Assembly: GCF_003259225.1 (NCBI RefSeq)
Contig: NZ_QHJF01000005.1
Span: forward strand, 186,001-250,000
Origin: Marinomonas arctica
Lineage (GTDB): Bacteria; Pseudomonadota; Gammaproteobacteria; Pseudomonadales; Marinomonadaceae
Direction of reading: 5' to 3'
DNA: 64,000 nucleotides
Below, in pieces: positions 44,080 through 53,994 of the stretch; positions within the stretch are counted from its first letter, which is position 1, and the number at the start of each line of letters is the position of its first letter. The notes below the pieces were generated by a model that did not search any database, was not told the DNA's origin, and was given only the letters and a program-made list of their open reading frames with translations. The position numbers and the translations under genes were made by a program.

Positions 44080-45006
44080 TTACAGTCGTACGACGGGATA
44101 GCAGGGCGTAGTCTGCGCCATCAACCAATTAGAAAATGCCGCAACTCTGGGATCTTGGTTTGGGTCGTCACGCGTTAATAAAGCATAGTTATACCCTGTC
44201 GGCTGCATGCCTAATGGCGCAATGAGACGTTGTGTTTGTAGATCATCAGCAACCAAGGGCGTAGAGCCAATAGCAATGCCGAGTTGATCTTGCGCCGCCT
44301 GTAAGGCGTAAAAGAAATGATCAAAGTGCTGTTCACTTTTTGGCGTCAACTTTTCGATGCCTTGTGAGACTTTCCAATCATCCCATGCATTGGGCCGAGT
44401 CCGGCTATGTAGCCAATTGGCTTCGCTTACATCTTGGCGAATATGCTTGTCCCAATAGACTTTAGTACAAACAGGACCTGCCCATTCAGAACAAAGCGTT
44501 GTTATTTGATAATTTTCTTTGATACCAAAATCCATACGTCGAATGGCGATATCACAATTCTCAGACAGCAAATCAATCGAGCCACCCGCCATTCTAAGAT
44601 CGATATTCAATTCCGGACACCGTTCTCGAAACTCACCTAATCGTGGCATTAACCAACGCATCGCTAAGCTTGGTTCGCAAGACACGGTAAGAAATGGCGA
44701 AGCACTATCGTGACGATGAATCTCCTCGACAGTGTGACTTAACGCATCTAAGGCTTCAGATGTCGTCTTTAACAACCGTTGTCCTGCTGTCGTGAGGTAA
44801 ACTCGACGATTACGACGCAAAAATAAGTCAACGCCAATACGCTCTTCAATTTGTGCTACGGCCCGACTGATCGCACCATGAGTTAGGTGAAGTTCTTGCG
44901 CTGCGCGAGAAAAGCTTTGGTGCCGTGCTGCGGCTTCAAAAGCGGTTAAAGCACCCAAGGGAGGAAGCCGCCTTTTTATGTGATTATTACTCACAATATC
45001 CACCAT
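44080..45006 (-). CDS. LysR family regulator (GcvA-like)
   Basis: A 308-residue LysR regulator. The HTH reads LPPLGALTAFEAAARHQSFS then RAAQELHLTHGAISRAVAQI (about residues 15-55); the effector domain covers 100-300. It is divergent from a LysE-type exporter across 69 bp, so it is the likely regulator of that gene, as with ArgP-ArgO pairs. Confidence 0.9.
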   Translation of the reverse strand: MVDIVSNNHIKRRLPPLGALTAFEAAARHQSFSRAAQELHLTHGAISRAVAQIEERIGVDLFLRRNRRVYLTTAGQRLLKTTSEALDALSHTVEEIHRHDSASPFLTVSCEPSLAMRWLMPRLGEFRERCPELNIDLRMAGGSIDLLSENCDIAIRRMDFGIKENYQITTLCSEWAGPVCTKVYWDKHIRQDVSEANWLHSRTRPNAWDDWKVSQGIEKLTPKSEQHFDHFFYALQAAQDQLGIAIGSTPLVADDLQTQRLIAPLGMQPTGYNYALLTRDDPNQDPRVAAFSNWLMAQTTPCYPVVRL

Positions 45007-45075
45007 TAATTATCGATTTTATTTGCTTTCATAGCAATTCATACTCTCATTATTCACAAATAAGAGTATTTTGCC

Positions 45076-45741
45076 ATGTTAAATATAGATCAATTTGAAT
45101 TGTATTCCGTTGCTATTATCACATTACTAGCGGTAATGAGCCCTGGACCAGATTTTGCCATGGTGTCGAAGATCTCGTTGTTAAAAGGACGACGAGAAGG
45201 CATCTTGTGTGCGTTAGGAATTAGCACAGCCATCAGCGTACATTTGGCTTATACACTCTTGGGACTGGGGATTGTCTTTACAAACAATATCTGGGTTCTA
45301 AATACCTTACGATTTCTTGGCGCCATATATCTTATTTGGTTGGGCATTTCAGCCTTATGGCCAGATATCAAAGCACTCTTTTTAAGAGCTAAACCTAAGC
45401 CGACATTTGAACCATTAAAAAGTGAAAACGCATCTCAAAACAAACTAGCCAGAAAAAGCTCAGCTTTTTGGTCTGGGTTTGCCTGTAACGCACTTAACCC
45501 GAAAACCATGTTATTTATCGTGTCTTTGTTTAGCCAAGTCATTTCAGCAGACACCTCTTTACTGATAGAGCTTGGCTATGGTGCTTACATTGCTTTAGCG
45601 CATTTCGTCTGGTTTGCTTTAGTGGCTTGTTTGCTAACATCCGCGAGAATTCAACAAAAAGTATTCATCTTTAAAATATGGGTTGAACGAGTGACGGGCC
45701 TATTAATGACGTCTCTCGGATTAAGGTTATTAATAAGCTGA
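45076..45741 (+). CDS. LysE/RhtB family amino acid exporter
   Basis: A 221-residue membrane protein with about six hydrophobic helices. The N-terminal signature AVMSPGPDFAMVSK and FLGAIYLIWLGISAL are diagnostic of the LysE/RhtB superfamily. The loop between helices 3 and 4 is lengthened and charged (LFLRAKPKPTFEPLKSENAS). The exported amino acid or derivative is unknown. Divergent LysR gene upstream, terminator downstream. Confidence 0.92.
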   Translation: MLNIDQFELYSVAIITLLAVMSPGPDFAMVSKISLLKGRREGILCALGISTAISVHLAYTLLGLGIVFTNNIWVLNTLRFLGAIYLIWLGISALWPDIKALFLRAKPKPTFEPLKSENASQNKLARKSSAFWSGFACNALNPKTMLFIVSLFSQVISADTSLLIELGYGAYIALAHFVWFALVACLLTSARIQQKVFIFKIWVERVTGLLMTSLGLRLLIS

Positions 45742-45784
45742 TTCTAAAATGAAATATCTTTGACACCAAACTCGAATGATTAAA

Positions 45785-45819
45785 AAATGCTCCGATTATT
45801 AACAATAACCGGAGCATTT
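45785..45819. terminator. Terminator between lysE-type gene and ABC operon
   Basis: AAATGCTCCG / CGGAGCATTT, a 10-bp stem with a 15-nt loop, flanked by A and T residues. It lies between two convergent transcription units. Confidence 0.75.
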
Positions 45820-45883
45820 GAGCAACTAAAGCGCTTCACTTAGCGCCATAAAATGACATATTTTCTGCCTTTTAAGGAAAGGC

Positions 45884-46963
45884 TTAAGCGTCTCCACTCT
45901 TTACAAAAACATGCGCTCGTTCTGGATCAAAATGCAGACGGATGTTTTCACCTATCTGAAATAGCTGATCCTGACCAATCGCGGCAATGACTTTTTTACC
46001 ATCTGTCAGACTAACGTCTAAAATCGTTTCAGTGCCAAGGCGCTCTGTTAATGACACTTGTCCGTGCAAAGAGCCTTTCACATCGCCATGCTGCGGCTGT
46101 AGGTACTGTGGACGAATACCCAGCTCGACAGTTTGACCAAGCTGTAACGCGAGCTCTGGTTTTGGCAGCACAACAGGGTCCAACACCGAGGAACCAAGGG
46201 TAATGGTTTGAGCATCGATCGCCAGTACCTCAGCCTCAACAAAGTTCATCGATGGTGAACCGAGGAACCCTGCCACAAAGCGATTTGCAGGGTGATGAAA
46301 CAATTCCATCGGGCTACCAATTTGTTGTACTTCTCCACCTTTTAATACAACAATCTTGTCCGCTAATGTCATGGCTTCCACTTGATCGTGCGTCACATAG
46401 ATCATGGTCGCACCAAGTTTTTTGTGTAATTTGGCAATTTCCATACGCATGTCCATACGCAATGCGGCATCTAAATTAGAAAGGGGCTCGTCGAATAAAA
46501 ATACCTTGGGATTACGCACAATGGCACGCCCAATAGCCACACGCTGACGTTGACCGCCTGAAAGCTGGCTGGGTCGACGTTCTAATAGATGCTCCATTTG
46601 CAAAACTTTAGCGGCTTCATTGACCTGCTGGTCTTTTTCTTGCTTTGAAATGCCAGCAATCGTCAGGCCAAAGGCCATATTTTCCCGCACTGTCATATGA
46701 GGGAAGATAGCGTAGGATTGAAAAACCATGGCAATACTGCGGTCTTTGGGCTGTAGGTGATTCACTACCTTACCATCAATCGACAGGGTGCCGTCTGTGA
46801 TGTCTTCAAGCCCCGCAATCATCCGTAGCAAGGTGGATTTTCCACAGCCAGATGGGCCCACAAATACCGTAAACTCACCATCTTTGATGTCGATGTCCAC
46901 GCCTTTAATAATATCGGTTTTATCGTAGCGCTTTACCAGCTTATGTAATGTAACGTCCGCCAT
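45884..46963 (-). CDS. Sugar ABC transporter ATPase (MalK/UgpC/MsmK-like)
   Basis: A 359-residue ABC ATPase. The Walker A is GPSGCGKST (about residues 36-44), the Q-loop [11 protein letters not shown], the signature [15 protein letters not shown], and the Walker [13 protein letters not shown]. The C-terminal regulatory TOBE/OB domain (~240-355) is typical of MalK-type subunits that energise carbohydrate importers. It overlaps the glycosidase stop by one base (TAATG) as the last gene of an SBP-permease-permease-glycosidase-ATPase operon. Confidence 0.93.
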   Translation of the reverse strand: MADVTLHKLVKRYDKTDIIKGVDIDIKDGEFTVFVGPSGCGKSTLLRMIAGLEDITDGTLSIDGKVVNHLQPKDRSIAMVFQSYAIFPHMTVRENMAFGLTIAGISKQEKDQQVNEAAKVLQMEHLLERRPSQLSGGQRQRVAIGRAIVRNPKVFLFDEPLSNLDAALRMDMRMEIAKLHKKLGATMIYVTHDQVEAMTLADKIVVLKGGEVQQIGSPMELFHHPANRFVAGFLGSPSMNFVEAEVLAIDAQTITLGSSVLDPVVLPKPELALQLGQTVELGIRPQYLQPQHGDVKGSLHGQVSLTERLGTETILDVSLTDGKKVIAAIGQDQLFQIGENIRLHFDPERAHVFVKSGDA

Positions 46964-47955
46964 TAGTCGTTATCCTTTTTGTTCTCTGTGACGTTTAATA
47001 GACCCGCTGCGTCCACCTCTATTGCAACTGGATCAAGAATTTCGCCAACAAAACCTTGCGTGTCTTGATCATGAAAACCTAGGATACAATGGCCCTTTTC
47101 GATTTCTAATATTCTCGCGGCATAGCGGTGACAAGGATTCTCGCCGTCAAAAAAAGCCCCAGGAGCAACTTGCCAAGGTCCTCGCGGATGATCAGCGATC
47201 AGGTAATGATTGCCCGTCACCAATTTACCCGCTTGACTCGCCGTATACGCCTCACTCCAGTGTTGGCCAGACGTACAAAACAAACAGTACCAACGTTCAC
47301 CAATAGCAAACACTTGCGGCACTTCTAATTGACCAAAGCTACCAACAAATACAGGAGGCTGTAACTCCCAGTCATATAAATTATCGGAGGTAGCAAAACC
47401 AATCGCGCCACCGGCGTTGGCTTCATCAATGCCCGGCGCTCTGGCGGTAAAAAACATCAACCAACCCTCCCCTTTTGGGTCTTTCATCACCCAGGGATCG
47501 CGCATGGCTCGATCGTGCCAAAAACCTTTTTGATGTTGATGTTCGTAATGAGCGGCATTTTCTCCCACCAAATCTAAACACAAGCCATCGCCGACACGTT
47601 GCCAATGATGTAAATCCGTACTGGTAGCATGGCCTACGCGTTGATAAAGACTGCCTTCGGCCAAACAGGTTCCGGTATAGAACAAATGATATAAGCCTGA
47701 TTCATCGCACACGACACTGCCAGTCCAAGTGGTAGAATCGTCCCAAGCTGGGGACTTCGCTGGCGCAAAACACGTACCATGATGCTGCCAATGAACTAGG
47801 TCTGTAGAAGTAGCATGCCCTTGGCTAACGTTTAAATGACGTCGCTCAGGATCAAGTAACGCCTTATCGGCTTTCAAAAAATAACCATGCCATGTGTCGC
47901 CTTCACGAAAATACCAACTGTCCCAAATCCACTGATCTTTTAATGCGATTGTCAT
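46963..47955 (-). CDS. Five-bladed beta-propeller glycoside hydrolase (GH32/43/68-like)
   Basis: A ~330-residue intracellular enzyme with no signal peptide. I start it at the ATG at 47955 ([20 protein letters not shown]), preceded by GGAG; a longer frame upstream only overlaps the permease gene. Propeller features include [33 protein letters not shown] repeats, [13 protein letters not shown] (RDP, a catalytic-site motif of GH32/68) and [11 protein letters not shown]. It lacks the WMNDPNG start of classical invertases, so the exact family is uncertain. Being in the operon, it probably cleaves the imported oligosaccharide, perhaps a fructoside. Confidence 0.8.
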   Translation of the reverse strand: MTIALKDQWIWDSWYFREGDTWHGYFLKADKALLDPERRHLNVSQGHATSTDLVHWQHHGTCFAPAKSPAWDDSTTWTGSVVCDESGLYHLFYTGTCLAEGSLYQRVGHATSTDLHHWQRVGDGLCLDLVGENAAHYEHQHQKGFWHDRAMRDPWVMKDPKGEGWLMFFTARAPGIDEANAGGAIGFATSDNLYDWELQPPVFVGSFGQLEVPQVFAIGERWYCLFCTSGQHWSEAYTASQAGKLVTGNHYLIADHPRGPWQVAPGAFFDGENPCHRYAARILEIEKGHCILGFHDQDTQGFVGEILDPVAIEVDAAGLLNVTENKKDND

Positions 47956-47972
47956 TATATAACTCCTAAAAA

Positions 47973-48851
47973 TTAACCCTTGACGCCTGTTGAGGCAATG
48001 GAAGCGATAAAAGCTCGTTGCAATACCAGATAAAACGCTAAGACAGGCATAGTGATCAGTGTTAAGTACGCCATCACTTCTCCCCACGCGGTATTGAGCT
48101 GGAAAAAATACTGTAAGCCGACCAAGACTGGCCGGTATTGTTCTTGTTGTGTGACCATAATCGGCCATAAGTACTGGTTGTACATGACCAAGAATTTCAA
48201 AATGGCAGCCGTCGCAATCACGGGGCCAGATAGTGGCATCACAATGCGCCAATACACCTGCCACCAGCTACTACCTTCAACACGTGCCGCTTCAATCAAC
48301 TCTCTTGGCAAGTCTTTGAAATATTGCGTAAACAGAAAAATGGTTAATCCGTCTGCAATAAAGGGCACAATTTGCACTCTATAGGTATTCAACCATCCCC
48401 AAGTCAGACCCTCCAAACCCAGCCAAGGCAGCTTGGAAACCATGAGCAGCATGGGAATCGCAATGGTTTCAAATGGCACGATTAATGTGGCCAAAATGAT
48501 GGAAAAAGCCAGCTGTTTACCACGCCAATTTAGATAAACAAATGAGAATCCCGCCATTGAACACAACAACAAGCTCAGCACCACAGTCACAGCGGTGACG
48601 AGCAAAGAATTAAACATAAACAAAAAAATAGGAGCTCGTTCAAACGCCTTGTCGTAATTGCTCAGACTAATATCCCCAACGGGCAAAAATGCTCGCAATG
48701 AAGCCGTGTCCGCTAACAGTTGGTGGTCCGGTTTTAGCGAAGACACCAGCATAAAAACCAGCGGAAAAATAAACATCAAAGCAATCAACGACAGTAAGGT
48801 GTAACGCACCACTAAGCGAAGTCGATGATGATCTACTGAAGAATGAGACAT
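47973..48851 (-). CDS. Carbohydrate ABC transporter permease (MalG-like)
   Basis: A 292-residue inner-membrane protein with six helices. The EAA loop is ELIEAARVEGSSWWQVYWRI followed by VMPLSGPVIATA, which docks the ATPase. It begins 1 bp from the MalF-like gene. With that partner it forms the translocation pore of the sugar importer. Confidence 0.92.
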   Translation of the reverse strand: MSHSSVDHHRLRLVVRYTLLSLIALMFIFPLVFMLVSSLKPDHQLLADTASLRAFLPVGDISLSNYDKAFERAPIFLFMFNSLLVTAVTVVLSLLLCSMAGFSFVYLNWRGKQLAFSIILATLIVPFETIAIPMLLMVSKLPWLGLEGLTWGWLNTYRVQIVPFIADGLTIFLFTQYFKDLPRELIEAARVEGSSWWQVYWRIVMPLSGPVIATAAILKFLVMYNQYLWPIMVTQQEQYRPVLVGLQYFFQLNTAWGEVMAYLTLITMPVLAFYLVLQRAFIASIASTGVKG

Positions 48852-49934
48852 TTATTTTTTCTCCCGTGTAAAGTGACGCTGAAGCAAAGAAATACTCAGC
48901 ACAATGACAAATAACACCACGGAAATAGCCGATCCACCCGAGATATCTTGCTTGCCATAACCTCGTTCAACCGCTTGGAACACAATGGTTTGCGTGCTGT
49001 CCAACGGCCCCCCATTGGTCATTACATCTATCTGAGCGAACAAGGCAAACGCCTGCATGGTAATCACGATCAACACCAAAACAGCGGTATTTTTAAGCCC
49101 TGGCCAAGTCACATAACGAAAAGTTTGCCAGCCAGAAGCGCCTTCTATTTTGGCGGCCTCGTACAGGGTCGGAGAAATGGTCTGCAAACCTGATAACCAA
49201 ATCACCATGTGAAACCCAACAGCTTGCCAAATGGACATGGCCATAATAGACCCTAGTGCGGTATCTGGGTTGCCCAGCCAATCCACTGGCGCAAGATGAC
49301 CAAACGATACGCTGTGCAGTAGATTGTTGAGCAAGCCATTTTGACCGTCGTAGATAAAACGCCAAAGAATAGAAACCACCACAATGGACACCACCACGGG
49401 CATAAAGTAGATGGCCCGATACACATTGATCCCTTTCAGGCGCTGATTAATCAACAAGGCAAGGGCTAAGGCGAATGCGCCTTGTAATGGCGCCACCACC
49501 ATCACAAAGAGAAAGGTGTTCACAACGGCTTTCATAAACACAGGGTCACTCGCCAAAATAGCCACTTGTTTATCCTGCCATTGCCATGAAAACCACTCTT
49601 TCATGCCTTGCAAATGCGGATAATTTGGATTGTTTCGAGTAAACGTACGTATGCGAGGATACGTCAGTGTACCGTCTGTGTTTTGCTTAAGCTCACCCGT
49701 CTCAGTACTCACAGGGTCGAGCACAAGGAGATTCACGCTTAACAATTGACGATAATTTTCAAAGCCGACAAATTGCGTTGGATTGGGCGAAATCAAACGT
49801 TGATTGGTCATGGAAAACACAATTGCAAACACAAATGGCACAACAATAAACAGCATCATCAAACCAAAGCCCGGCAAAGCAAACAGCCAGCCGCTGCGAT
49901 TATGCTGGGTTAGAGACGAAGAATTCTTTTGCAT
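48852..49934 (-). CDS. Carbohydrate ABC transporter permease (MalF-like)
   Basis: A 360-residue permease with six main helices and a periplasmic loop of about 95 residues after the first helix, shorter than in MalF. The EAA motif is LYEAAKIEGASGWQTFRYV followed by TWPGLKNT. It is separated from the binding-protein gene by ~130 bp that contain a stem-loop, which may lower permease expression relative to the binding protein. Confidence 0.92.
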   Translation of the reverse strand: MQKNSSSLTQHNRSGWLFALPGFGLMMLFIVVPFVFAIVFSMTNQRLISPNPTQFVGFENYRQLLSVNLLVLDPVSTETGELKQNTDGTLTYPRIRTFTRNNPNYPHLQGMKEWFSWQWQDKQVAILASDPVFMKAVVNTFLFVMVVAPLQGAFALALALLINQRLKGINVYRAIYFMPVVVSIVVVSILWRFIYDGQNGLLNNLLHSVSFGHLAPVDWLGNPDTALGSIMAMSIWQAVGFHMVIWLSGLQTISPTLYEAAKIEGASGWQTFRYVTWPGLKNTAVLVLIVITMQAFALFAQIDVMTNGGPLDSTQTIVFQAVERGYGKQDISGGSAISVVLFVIVLSISLLQRHFTREKK

Positions 49935-49972
49935 AATTAAATTGCCTTTAAGACGATTAATCCATCATGGCG

Positions 49973-50005
49973 TCTGAAGAGCGTTCATTCAGAACACTCT
50001 TCAGA
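49973..50005 (-). promoter_or_regulatory. Intercistronic stem-loop between binding protein and permease genes
   Basis: TCTGAAGAG and CTCTTCAGA with an inner GTTC/GAAC extension around one mismatch, loop ATTCA. No T-run. Such stem-loops after sugar-binding protein genes (as in malE-malF) stabilise the upstream message and attenuate the downstream one. Confidence 0.65.
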
Positions 50006-50064
50006 GCGCATTTCATCTTGCCTGAGACCTAGCAACGTAAGGCTTATAAGCAAAACGTACAGGC

Positions 50065-51339
50065 TTAGTGGCCATAACCAAGGTTCCGACGAATGTCCTG
50101 ATTGATTTCATCTGCGGCATTGTCCAGCGTATCCACTACATCCGCGCCATCGGCGATATCCGCTAAAGCCTTTTCAAACACTTTAGCGGCCACCACATAA
50201 CCAGGTGTTACAGGACGCAACACAGCCTGCTGTGCCGATAACTCAAAAAAAGTTGCCATGGGAGCACCTTGTCGATAATGCTCACTGGCTGCGGCGGCTG
50301 TTTTGGTTGGCGGGATTAATCCTATGGCATCCGAAAATGCCGTCATGTAGCGATCTTGTGTGGCAAACTGAATAAAGTCCGCCGCACCTTGCGGGTATGA
50401 CGTGCTTGCTGAGACGCCAAATTGCCAACTGGCCGCACCAATTTTAGGGCCATGACCGAAATCTGGGGCGGGCAAAAACAACACATCATCACCAAACGCT
50501 TTTAACATATTCAATGCCGTCCAATTGCCGTTCCATTGGATCGCATACTTGCCTTCCACTAAACCGGTTTCACGATCCGCACTGTCTTGTGAATTGCCTG
50601 GGCTATACCCTTTTTGGAATAACATTTGCCACCATTCTCCAAAGGCAATGGCCTCATCGCCGTTGAGAACACCTTCGGCAGTTTGATAGCTCTCACGGTC
50701 AATAATGTCGCCACCAAAACTTTGCAAGAATGGGCTAAAGGCATAGGGAAACCATTCCCCTTTCCACGCCAAACCTGGGTCAAATGGATAATCGTATTTA
50801 CCCGTTTGCTTTAACGTCGCCAACGCTGCATTAAACTCGGTTAACGTCCATGGCTGCGCTAATGTCGGAATACGGATATTAGCCTCCACTAGAGTCGACT
50901 TACGTGTAATCATCGCCACAGCAGCGTCCCATAATCCTAAAGAATAAAGCTGGCCATCCCAGTAACCCTTTGTGCCCGGCAAAAAGTCTTCTATTGCTGC
51001 ACTATTAATATTCAAAGGCTGTAAATACCCCGCCCACGCCCAATTAGGCATAACCGGCCCATCCACATCCAGAATATCGGGTAAGTTACCCGCTAGAGCA
51101 GCGGCAATAACCGAATCGTTATAGGATTCTTGGGGAAAGCTTTGCAGCGCCACTTTCCAATTCGATTGGCTGGCGTTGAAATCCCCCACAATTTGATCAA
51201 TGATTTTGGCTTCTACTGGATTGCCTGCACCGTGATACCACAAGGACAATTCTGTCGCCGCAAAGCCATTGATAGAGCCCAAGCTCAATAACGGAATAGT
51301 CGAAGCCAATAGTACGTTTTTCATTATTTTTGTTTTCAT
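50065..51339 (-). CDS. Extracellular sugar-binding protein of ABC transporter
   Basis: A 424-residue periplasmic binding protein (family 1, MalE/UgpB-like). The signal peptide is cleaved near GFA-ATE (about residue 28). Then ELSLWYHGAGNPVEAKIIDQ, DILDVDGPVMPNWAWAGYLQ (ligand-loop aromatics) and WNGNWTALNML are typical. First gene of the sugar operon, with a perfect LacI-type operator ~30 bp upstream of its start. Oligosaccharide specificity is unknown. Confidence 0.93.
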   Translation of the reverse strand: MKTKIMKNVLLASTIPLLSLGSINGFAATELSLWYHGAGNPVEAKIIDQIVGDFNASQSNWKVALQSFPQESYNDSVIAAALAGNLPDILDVDGPVMPNWAWAGYLQPLNINSAAIEDFLPGTKGYWDGQLYSLGLWDAAVAMITRKSTLVEANIRIPTLAQPWTLTEFNAALATLKQTGKYDYPFDPGLAWKGEWFPYAFSPFLQSFGGDIIDRESYQTAEGVLNGDEAIAFGEWWQMLFQKGYSPGNSQDSADRETGLVEGKYAIQWNGNWTALNMLKAFGDDVLFLPAPDFGHGPKIGAASWQFGVSASTSYPQGAADFIQFATQDRYMTAFSDAIGLIPPTKTAAAASEHYRQGAPMATFFELSAQQAVLRPVTPGYVVAAKVFEKALADIADGADVVDTLDNAADEINQDIRRNLGYGH

Positions 51340-51367
51340 CGTTCACGTCTCCAAAGGGGTAACATTT

Positions 51368-51385
51368 AATGACATCGATGTCATT
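51368..51385. promoter_or_regulatory. LacI-type operator ahead of the sugar ABC operon
   Basis: AATGACATCGATGTCATT, a perfect 18-bp palindrome. The 16-bp core recurs exactly at 52524-52539 ahead of the LacI gene, which strongly suggests that repressor binds both. Confidence 0.9.
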
Positions 51386-51397
51386 TTGGGGCATTTT

Positions 51398-51419
51398 AAA
51401 AAGACACGAGTGTCTTTTT
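51398..51419 (-). terminator. Terminator of the LacI gene
   Basis: AAAAAGACA / TGTCTTTTT, a 9-bp stem with a 4-nt loop and T-run on either strand. It lies just after the LacI stop and before the sugar operon promoter. Confidence 0.75.
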
Positions 51420-51459
51420 AAAATTAACAAAGGGTAAAACCGCCTAGCCTACATCTCAC

Positions 51460-52506
51460 CTAGCTAGACTGAGGTTGCACAGAATGACGCCATACAACCG
51501 GGCTTGCAACATAGCTTGGCGTTGTTGACGAATGGTATTGTTTCGTATCAATTTGTTTTAACAACAGCTTTGCTGCTTCCATTCCGATCTCACGATACGC
51601 TAAATCCACAGTGGTTAAGGATGGAGACAAGCTCTCCGTAATCGCCAAATAATTATCATATCCCGCTACGGATATATCTTCTGGAATTCGAACACCACGA
51701 GAACGCAGCATTCTATAAATTTTCAACGCCATAATATCGTTACCACAACAAATCGCGGTAGGGGGTTGATCCAGCCCTAATAAATAATCTACAGCCTGCT
51801 CCAGCAATACCTTGCTAACTTCTTGGTCTAAAGTATCAACACAAATTATTAAGGTGTCATCAATATCAATACCTGCATTTTTTAGAGCGTTACGATAACC
51901 TTGTGTTCTCAATTCTGTGGCTAATATAGTTTTATCAAGACTTAAATACGCAATTCGTCGATGACCGGCTGAAAGGATCTGCTTGACCAAATTATATTGC
52001 CCCCACTCATCATCAGGTATCACAGCAGGTGTTTGCTGATCATCAAAGCAATTTGCCAAAACAATGGCGATGTTCTTGTTTTGAACTGGTAAACTGACTT
52101 GTTGATGACAATCTGCCACATAAATAATGCCTTCAACGCGATGCTCCTGAAACGTCCGAATTAAATGTGCCACAAGCTTAATATCGTCACCCGTATCGCC
52201 AATCAGTAATGTTTTACTAGATGCTTGAATGACAGTCTGAATACCCTGCAAGATAAACAAATCAGGCAACCCTGTCGGACCTGATATAGGATTATGAGAA
52301 ATTGCCCCCGTTATAACACCGATTAAACCCGACTTATTGGAACGCATGGCTCTTGCCGCGGTACTTGGAACATAGCCTAATTGGTCAATAGCAGCTTGAA
52401 CCTTTAAACGTGTTGCTTCACCCACTGGCGCGTCATTATTCAGAACCCTAGAAACGGTCTTGGGCGATACATTGGCGATTTTAGCCACATCGTAAATAGT
52501 AGACAT
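51460..52506 (-). CDS. LacI family transcriptional regulator
   Basis: A 348-residue repressor. The N-terminal HTH is STIYDVAKIANVSPKTVSRV, and the hinge helix is AARAMRSNKSG. The periplasmic-binding-like sugar domain follows (GVITGAISHNPISGP ... GLDQPPTAICCGND ... ISVAGYDNY). It controls the downstream sugar ABC/glycosidase operon and itself: the same palindrome lies 17 bp before its start and in front of the binding protein gene. Confidence 0.95.
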   Translation of the reverse strand: MSTIYDVAKIANVSPKTVSRVLNNDAPVGEATRLKVQAAIDQLGYVPSTAARAMRSNKSGLIGVITGAISHNPISGPTGLPDLFILQGIQTVIQASSKTLLIGDTGDDIKLVAHLIRTFQEHRVEGIIYVADCHQQVSLPVQNKNIAIVLANCFDDQQTPAVIPDDEWGQYNLVKQILSAGHRRIAYLSLDKTILATELRTQGYRNALKNAGIDIDDTLIICVDTLDQEVSKVLLEQAVDYLLGLDQPPTAICCGNDIMALKIYRMLRSRGVRIPEDISVAGYDNYLAITESLSPSLTTVDLAYREIGMEAAKLLLKQIDTKQYHSSTTPSYVASPVVWRHSVQPQSS

Positions 52507-52523
52507 TAAGCATTAACCTTAAA

Positions 52524-52539
52524 ATGACATCGATGTCAT
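52524..52539. promoter_or_regulatory. LacI autoregulatory operator
   Basis: ATGACATCGATGTCAT, a perfect 16-bp palindrome 17 bp upstream of the LacI start, identical to the core of 51368-51385. Confidence 0.88.
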
Positions 52540-52651
52540 AATAGTGCTAAAATAGACCTTGTCAAGAAAAATCTGGGTAAATAACAATCAGGTGTGTCGA
52601 TACCAATTCGTTAAATGCTCGTTACATCGACAAAACAGCGAAACAAAAATA

Positions 52652-52676
52652 CCCCGATGGGATTACACCATCGGGG
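52652..52676 (-). terminator. Terminator of the MFS gene
   Basis: CCCCGATGG / CCATCGGGG, a 9-bp stem with loop GATTACA. The minus-strand tail is TATTTTTG. Confidence 0.85.
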
Positions 52677-52693
52677 CTAGAAACGTTATCCGA

Positions 52694-53884
52694 TTACTTT
52701 GCTGGACCAGTTCGTAAACCAATAGCCACAGCGATAGCAGCTGCCAGCAAAATCATGGCAGCGATGCTGAATACCCCCAAGGCACCACTGATGTCGAACA
52801 CAAGCCCACCCGCTGCGGCGCCCAGTGCAATGGCCACCTGAATGGTGGCGACCATAAGCCCACCACCACTTTCCGCTTCGTCGGGAACACTGCGTGTAAT
52901 CCATGTTGACCACGCGACTGGCACGCCACCAAACGCCATCCCCCAGATCGCCACTAAAATTGCCGTAGGTGCAATGCCTTGAAAGCTCACCATACCTAAG
53001 CCAGCCAGCCCCATAATCAATGGCATAAGAGCCAAGGTTAGACGCAACGATCTGCCGATCAACGTACCTGCAATGTGGGTACCGATGAAATTCGCCACGC
53101 CAAAACCCAACAGAATCCCTGAAATACCCGCCGTCGCTACGCCCGTCACGTTTTCAAGAAATGGTCGTATATAGGTGAATAAGGCAAAATGACCCGTAAA
53201 AATAAGCACCAACACAAACAGACCAAACTTCATCCGTGGACGATTCATTACCGCAATCAGCGTACCTAATGTGGCCCGACCTCGCGGAGGAATGCTTGGC
53301 AGTGTGAAAAATTGCACCACAAGCGTCAAAACACCCAGCAAGGACGCCACTAAGAAAACATGACGCCAGCCAATAATTCCTCCCAGATAGCTGCCCAAGG
53401 GAGCCGCAAAAATCGCCGCGGCGGACACACCGCTAAACATAATAGCCAAAGCTCGTGGAACACTGCTCTCCGGCACCAACCTTATAACGGTGGCTGCCGC
53501 CATGGTCCAAAAACCACCAAGAGCAATCCCAAGCAGTACGCGCCCAGCCAGCAGCAGAACAAAGTTCGGCGCAAAAGCAACCAAAATATTCGACACAATT
53601 AGCAACACCGAAAATCCCAACAGGACATGACGACGATCTATCCCACGCGTAACCGTGGCGGTTAAAAGGCTAGCAGCCACGGCAAGAAGTGCTGTCGCGG
53701 AAACGGCTTGGCCTGCCATGCCTTCTGTAATGGAAAGATCCGATGCCATGGGGGTTAATAGACTAGCAGGCAAAAACTCCGCTGAAACTAGCCCAAAAAC
53801 CCCTAGTGTCATAGCGATTACGGCCCCCCAAGCAGGTACATCTTGTTGTGCCTGTGCTGGGGACACATTTACTGTATTCGTCAT
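52694..53884 (-). CDS. MFS efflux transporter (DHA1/AraJ-like)
   Basis: A 396-residue, 12-helix MFS protein of the drug:proton antiporter-1 branch. Motifs: GVFGLVSAEFLPASLLTPMA at the first helix, GRVLLGIALGGFWTMAAATV in helix 4, and the glycine-rich RGIDRRHVLLGFS loop. It faces a divergent AraC regulator with an inverted repeat between them, so expression is likely regulator-dependent. The substrate is unknown. Confidence 0.9.
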   Translation of the reverse strand: MTNTVNVSPAQAQQDVPAWGAVIAMTLGVFGLVSAEFLPASLLTPMASDLSITEGMAGQAVSATALLAVAASLLTATVTRGIDRRHVLLGFSVLLIVSNILVAFAPNFVLLLAGRVLLGIALGGFWTMAAATVIRLVPESSVPRALAIMFSGVSAAAIFAAPLGSYLGGIIGWRHVFLVASLLGVLTLVVQFFTLPSIPPRGRATLGTLIAVMNRPRMKFGLFVLVLIFTGHFALFTYIRPFLENVTGVATAGISGILLGFGVANFIGTHIAGTLIGRSLRLTLALMPLIMGLAGLGMVSFQGIAPTAILVAIWGMAFGGVPVAWSTWITRSVPDEAESGGGLMVATIQVAIALGAAAGGLVFDISGALGVFSIAAMILLAAAIAVAIGLRTGPAK

Positions 53885-53939
53885 TAAACGTCCTCTTAAC
53901 TGAATGTTGATAAATTACGTACAGAATAATATGGACAGG

Positions 53940-53987
53940 CCGGACGATATATACCAATATATCTTAAATTAATACCATATCGTCCGG
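53940..53987. promoter_or_regulatory. Inverted repeat between the MFS and AraC genes
   Basis: CCGGACGATAT (53940-53950) and ATATCGTCCGG (53977-53987) are perfect 11-bp inverted arms 26 bp apart. A nested GATATAT/ATATATC lies at about 53946-53963. The right arm overlaps the ribosome binding site (GGAG) of the AraC gene, so a bound protein could repress it. A likely AraC operator. Confidence 0.7.
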
Positions 53988-53994
53988 AGTAGCT

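Noticed and set aside
47956-48264. N-terminal extension of the glycosidase gene
   Set aside because: The extra ~100 residues lie on top of the permease gene and have no family character. The ATG at 47955 has a good ribosome binding site.
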